From contig JAUSPT010000024.1 in assembly GCA_030652805.1 (NCBI GenBank), positions 37,050 through 101,049 on the forward strand: a DNA stretch of 64,000 nt, given 5' to 3'. Positions 60,274-64,000 of the stretch are shown here, piece by piece. This DNA comes from a bacterium (GTDB lineage: Bacteria; JAHJDO01). Position 1 is the stretch's first letter. Every line of letters starts with the position of its first letter. The position numbers and the translations under genes were made by a program. The notes below the pieces were generated by a model. It worked only from the letters and a program-made list of their open reading frames with translations, was not told the DNA's origin and searched no databases.

Positions 60274-60605
60274 AAAAACTTAAAATAATTTTACCAACAA
60301 TCTCTATCATAATGCTTTTATTGGCAATCCCTAAAGGATTATTTCCTTATAGCTATAATCTTCTCCGTTTTGTTGTTTGTGGAACAGGAGTATTCCTTGC
60401 GATAATATCATACAAAAGTAAGGATACTGTATGGACTTGGACAATGGGAATAGTCGCCTTTATTTTTAATCCAATTTTCCCTATACATTTGGGCAAAGAG
60501 ATTTGGGTTGTAATTGATATTGTAGTTGCAATTGTTTTTTCTGTTTATCTTTTTGTAATAAAATCCGGAAAAATAAAAAGGATAAAAAGGGATAGCAACC
60601 TTTAG
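60270..60605 (+). CDS. DUF6804-like small membrane protein
   Basis: A 111-residue protein with four predicted membrane segments (about 5-22, 28-46, 52-68, 78-98). The Y-N-L-L-R-F-V start of segment 2 and FNPIFPIHLGKEIWVVID before segment 4 match small membrane proteins now grouped as DUF6804. Starts in the ATGA overlap with the previous gene. Function unknown. Confidence 0.65.
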   Translation: MKKLKIILPTISIIMLLLAIPKGLFPYSYNLLRFVVCGTGVFLAIISYKSKDTVWTWTMGIVAFIFNPIFPIHLGKEIWVVIDIVVAIVFSVYLFVIKSGKIKRIKRDSNL

Positions 60606-60612
60606 GAATAAA

Positions 60613-60753
60613 CACTGGATTCTGCGATTAAGCCGCAGAATGACAGGCGAGATTGCCACGTCGCTACGCTTCTCGCAATGACGGACTTGGGTGAATATAT
60701 AGTATAGGAATTTCCATTTTCCCTCTCTGTCAAGAGAGGGTCAGGGTGAGTTT
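60613..60753. repeat. Cluster of three dispersed hairpin repeats before rodA
   Basis: In order: ATTCTGCG...CGCAGAAT (60619-60641), then GAGATTGCCACGTCGCTACG...CTCGCAATG (60650-60682), related to the repeat at 56709, then 60720-60753, the inverted copy of 23326-23360. The last ends three bases before the rodA start codon, so rodA has no room for a normal leader after it. Confidence 0.7.
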
Positions 60754-60756
60754 AAT

Positions 60757-61842
60757 ATGATTGATAGAAGATTGTTGGAAAATTTTGATTTTATTTTATT
60801 CTTTACAACAATTGTATTATGTCTGGTGGGTATAATATTTATCAAAAGCGCTACCAGTACACTGGAAATTGACTACGCAAAAAGGCAGCTTTTATACTTC
60901 TCTATTGGATTAGTCGGGCTGATAATTGCAGTAATGTTCAATTATTCTAAGATAGCTAAGCATACAATACCAGTTTATGCGTTATCTGTGCTGTTATTAA
61001 TAACGGTTCTTCTTATAGGCGAAGGCGTAGGTGGGGCAAAAAGGTGGATTTCTCTTGGTATAGTAAGTTTTCAGCCGTCGGAATTATTTAAAATTACATC
61101 TATCTTAATGATAGCGTATTATTTGGATAAGGTGGGTAAGAGAGTAAGTAATTCTAAAATATTAAGTTACGTTTTTTTAATTGTGGTTTTACCAGTTTTA
61201 CTTATTATTATTCAACCGGATCTTGGCACTGCTCTCTCTCTAATTTTTGTGATCTTTACTGTTGTATTTGTCTCAGGAGGAAGCATTCGGAATATGTTGA
61301 TTGTAATTGGAATAAGTCTTGCTAGTTGTCCGTTTTTATGGGGATTTTTAAGAACGTATCAGAAGAAAAGACTGCTGGTTTTCATGAATCCAGATGTAGA
61401 TCCTTTAGGTGCTGGTTATGCTATAATTCAATCAAAGATAGCTGTTGGAGCCGGTGGATTATTTGGATATGGATGGAAAAGAGGTTACCAGACGCACCTT
61501 AACTTTATACCGGAACATCACACGGATTTTATCTTCTCAACAATAGCCGAGGAATGGGGATTTATAGGATCATGCGTATTGTTGTTACTTTATGCTGTTC
61601 TCCTTTGGCGTATGTTTAGTATAGCAAGCTTGGTAAGAGATAAATTGGGCTTACTTATAATTGTTGGGGTAATTTCTCTTTTTGGGGTACAGGTTTTTAT
61701 CAACATAGGAATGGCAATAGGGATAATGCCCATTACAGGCCTTACACTGCCGTTTTTGAGTTATGGAGGCTCATCCTTAATTGTAAATATGTGTTTAATA
61801 GGGTTAGTGCTTAATATAGGAATGAGGAGGTTTAAAGTTTAG
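60757..61842 (+). CDS. rodA: Rod shape-determining protein RodA (SEDS glycosyltransferase)
   Basis: A 361-residue SEDS membrane protein with about ten helices that polymerises lipid II for the lateral wall. The signature AKRWISLGIVSFQPSELFKI, the PDLGTALSL motif, and the late NIGMAIGIMPITGLTLPFLSYGGSS are present. The layout favours RodA over FtsW. acpS starts one base after the stop. Its presence supports a rod-shaped, peptidoglycan-bearing cell. The PBP2 partner is not in the window. Confidence 0.9.
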   Translation: MIDRRLLENFDFILFFTTIVLCLVGIIFIKSATSTLEIDYAKRQLLYFSIGLVGLIIAVMFNYSKIAKHTIPVYALSVLLLITVLLIGEGVGGAKRWISLGIVSFQPSELFKITSILMIAYYLDKVGKRVSNSKILSYVFLIVVLPVLLIIIQPDLGTALSLIFVIFTVVFVSGGSIRNMLIVIGISLASCPFLWGFLRTYQKKRLLVFMNPDVDPLGAGYAIIQSKIAVGAGGLFGYGWKRGYQTHLNFIPEHHTDFIFSTIAEEWGFIGSCVLLLLYAVLLWRMFSIASLVRDKLGLLIIVGVISLFGVQVFINIGMAIGIMPITGLTLPFLSYGGSSLIVNMCLIGLVLNIGMRRFKV

Positions 61843-61843
61843 T

Positions 61844-62221
61844 ATGAATGTTATAGGAGTTGGGGTAGATCTAGTTGAGGTAAATAGAATTGAAACTGCT
61901 ATTAGAAGATTTGGAGATAGATTCCTGAAGAAAATATACACAGACATGGAAATAAAATACTGCAATACAGGAAAAGTAGCCTGCCAGCATTTTGCGGGGA
62001 AGTTTGCAGCAAAGGAAGCGGTATACAAAACATTAAATATTGATTGTGTTGTAAAATGGACAGAGATAGAAGTTAAAAATTTAGAACAAGGTCGTCCGTA
62101 TGTAGTTCTTCATGGTAAAGTAAAGAAAATTGCTAAAGAAAAGAATATTTCAAGCATTTTGGTAAGCATTTCTCATATAAAGACCCGCGCAGTAGCTTCT
62201 GCAGTGGCTCTGAGTGTTTAA
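61844..62221 (+). CDS. acpS: Holo-[acyl-carrier-protein] synthase
   Basis: A 125-residue AcpS that transfers 4'-phosphopantetheine to AcpP (encoded at 1044). The Mg-binding motif GVGVDLVEVNRIE and FAGKFAAKEAVYKTL are canonical; the end SHIKTRAVASAVAL is also typical. Overlaps the lnt start by eight bases. Confidence 0.95.
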   Translation: MNVIGVGVDLVEVNRIETAIRRFGDRFLKKIYTDMEIKYCNTGKVACQHFAGKFAAKEAVYKTLNIDCVVKWTEIEVKNLEQGRPYVVLHGKVKKIAKEKNISSILVSISHIKTRAVASAVALSV

Positions 62222-63782
62222 AATATTGGAATTTAAAAATCTCTCCTTGTCTTTTATTTCAGGAATGCTGCTTGCAATTTCCTTTCCCAAAATTGATTTT
62301 GAATATGGTGCATGGATAGCTCTAGTTCCACTATTCCTGATTTTAGTAAATGTTGATTCAAAAAAAGCTTTTACTTTCTCCTATATAACAGGGGTAGTTT
62401 TTTTTGCATCCACAATTTATTGGATATCCTTTGTCAGCACATTAGGCACGGTGTTGCTTGTTCTATATCTTAGCCTTTACATGGCTGTATTTGGGTTTTT
62501 TACGAACTGCCTTTTTAGGAGGCTCAAATTACCGCTGGCGCTTATTGCTCCTCCTGTCTGGGTATTACTCGAATTTGCAAGAGCACATTTTCTTACTGGA
62601 TTTCCCTGGGTTTTGTTAGGCTATTCCCAGTATAAACAGATCACGCTTATTCAGAGCGCATCTTTTATTAGTGTTTATGGAATATCGTGTCTAATTGTTC
62701 TCATTAATGCCTCAATTGCTGATGTATGGTTATTTTTTAAGAATAGAAGTGGAGACTGGAGGTTCTTAATATGTCCAGTATTATCAGTTATTGCTGTTAT
62801 CGTTTTTTTGATTTATGGTAATGCCAGTATAAGGACAGAAAAGAGAGGAGGCGTTGAAGAAGGCATTAAGGTTGGGATTGTTCAGCCGAACATAACGCAT
62901 GAAGAAAAAGCAGAAGATGTTTACAGCTCAAGAGAGAAAGCTCTAAATATTCATCTAAATCTAAGTGAAGAGCTTCTAAAATTTGACCCTGATATCATTA
63001 TTTGGCCTGAAACTGCGCTGACCTATATGGATAATTACGACGAGAAATTGATTACTAAACTCAAAAATTTTGCAAAGCATAATAATTTACATCTTCTGAC
63101 AGGTGTTTGTTATAAGTCGCCCTTAACAAGTAAATTCTATAATAGTGTGTTTCTTTTTGCTCCGAATGGCGCAATACGGGAACGCTATGATAAAATACAT
63201 CTTGTGCCGTTTGGTGAATATATCCCTCTTAAGAAGCTTTTCCCGTTTTTGGGCAAAGTGGTTCCTATAGGAGATTTTGATTGTGGAAAAGAGTACACAG
63301 TATTGAATTTTTTTAGAGAAGGCAAATTAGATTCAGATCAAAAAATTAAGTTTGCTTGTACAATCTGTTTTGAAAATATATTTTCAGACTTTACTCGGCA
63401 ATTTGTAAGAAATGGCGCACAGTTTCTAGTTAATATTACAAATGACAGCTGGTTTGGTAACTCCAAAGCTCCATATCAGCATATGTCAATGTCTGTATTT
63501 AGAGCTGTAGAAAATCGTATACCAGTGATTTTCAATGCAAATACAGGTGTTTCTTGCTTTATTGATAAATACGGAAGAATAAGCAATAGAGTAAACGATG
63601 GCAATGACGATATCTTTATTGCAGGAACTGGTTTTGCTAATGTGTCTTTTAATAATAAGAAAACTTTTTATACAAAGTATGGAAATCTATTCGTGATATT
63701 TAACATAATTTGGCTGGTAATATTGACAGGTATTTATATATTTGTTAGAATCGCCCCTCATCCTAGTCTTTTGCCCACATAG
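62214..63782 (+). CDS. lnt: Apolipoprotein N-acyltransferase
   Basis: A 522-residue membrane enzyme that adds the third acyl chain to lipoproteins, evidence for an outer membrane. About six N-terminal helices are followed by a nitrilase domain with the catalytic Glu266 (WPETALT), Lys327 (YDKIHLVPFGEY) and Cys385 (CTICFENIF), close to E. coli numbering. GTG at 62214 is the start. The last ten bases overlap the 5' end of tRNA-Thr; the final residues after the C-terminal helix are therefore probably dispensable. Confidence 0.93.
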   Translation: MFKILEFKNLSLSFISGMLLAISFPKIDFEYGAWIALVPLFLILVNVDSKKAFTFSYITGVVFFASTIYWISFVSTLGTVLLVLYLSLYMAVFGFFTNCLFRRLKLPLALIAPPVWVLLEFARAHFLTGFPWVLLGYSQYKQITLIQSASFISVYGISCLIVLINASIADVWLFFKNRSGDWRFLICPVLSVIAVIVFLIYGNASIRTEKRGGVEEGIKVGIVQPNITHEEKAEDVYSSREKALNIHLNLSEELLKFDPDIIIWPETALTYMDNYDEKLITKLKNFAKHNNLHLLTGVCYKSPLTSKFYNSVFLFAPNGAIRERYDKIHLVPFGEYIPLKKLFPFLGKVVPIGDFDCGKEYTVLNFFREGKLDSDQKIKFACTICFENIFSDFTRQFVRNGAQFLVNITNDSWFGNSKAPYQHMSMSVFRAVENRIPVIFNANTGVSCFIDKYGRISNRVNDGNDDIFIAGTGFANVSFNNKKTFYTKYGNLFVIFNIIWLVILTGIYIFVRIAPHPSLLPT

Positions 63783-63845
63783 CTCAGTTGGCAGAGCACA
63801 TGCATGGTAAGCATGAGGTCATCGGTTCAATTCCGATTGTGGGCT
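63773..63845 (+). tRNA. tRNA-Thr (anticodon GGT)
   Basis: A perfect acceptor stem GCCCACA/TGTGGGC, anticodon stem CATGC/GCATG with loop ATGGTAA (anticodon GGT) and T arm ATCGGTTCAATTCCGAT. Discriminator T; CCA not encoded. A tRNA-Thr before tuf is a common bacterial arrangement. Confidence 0.95.
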
Positions 63846-63861
63846 CTGTCAAAAAAAGGAC

Positions 63862-63889
63862 TTGCAAGAGAAAGAGGATATGATATAAT
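63862..63889 (+). promoter_or_regulatory. Sigma-70 promoter of tuf
   Basis: TTGCAA (63862-63867) and an exact TATAAT (63884-63889) with 16 bases between. Transcription would begin near 63896, about 30 bases before the tuf start codon. Confidence 0.7.
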
Positions 63890-63895
63890 CCGTGA

Positions 63896-64000
<105 letters not shown>

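Overview
The window is AT-rich DNA from a diderm (Gram-negative-type) bacterium. It encodes Lnt, RodA, an EIIA–HprK–HPr–EI phosphotransfer chain and a sigma-54 regulator, and has densely packed co-directional operons. The mixture fits an uncultured lineage, for example something Omnitrophota-like. That placement is inferred from gene style; no rRNA gene is present to confirm it.

Layout. 1-210 is the 3' end of queA. 215-2538 is a fatty acid operon (fabG, acpP, fabF) behind a consensus sigma-70 promoter. 2573-8187 holds three secreted proteins. 8274-10208 is acyl-CoA dehydrogenase plus EtfB, followed by tRNA-Arg and tRNA-Ser. 10419-12287 (minus) is an APC permease fused to a PTS EIIA domain. 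Next come fhs, a two-helix membrane protein and EF-G, then an HD phosphohydrolase and a DUF4143 ATPase on the minus strand. 19758-25439 is a five-gene two-component locus ending in an NtrC-type sigma-54 activator.

25440-44716 is the centre of interest: a gas vesicle island of about 19 kb with some 32 co-directional genes. A 390-bp control region carries two palindromes and a textbook sigma-54 promoter, so the adjacent NtrC-type protein probably drives it. The genes include a canonical gvpA, three further GvpA-family proteins (two fused to zinc ribbons, one of these also to two GRAM/PH-like domains), gvpN, gvpG, gvpK, two gvpO and four gvpF/L (one ending in a J domain). There are also two GvpC-like proteins with 51-residue repeats. 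Many chaperone-type genes are interleaved: three stand-alone DnaJ-type zinc finger proteins, three proteins with Hsp20 domains, a Get3/ArsA ATPase and a CDC48-like double AAA+ ATPase. I read the island as a gas vesicle factory with its own proteostasis system, in which DnaJ modules have been split up and attached to Gvp parts. Several small proteins in it have no function I can name.

44890-49203 has tRNA-Ala, a ribosome hibernation factor, EIIA(Ntr)-like protein, short HPr kinase, TPI, HPr and EI. There is no sugar permease, so this is a regulatory PTS. 49409-52927 has a phosphoglucose/phosphomannose isomerase, metK and ahcY. 52941-60605 is a more variable accessory stretch: a nucleotidyltransferase pair, a UvrD/RecB-type helicase-nuclease, a DUF1016 nuclease, a DUF4238 protein and small membrane proteins, with dispersed hairpin repeats between them. 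60757-64000 returns to housekeeping: rodA, acpS, lnt, tRNA-Thr and the start of tuf.
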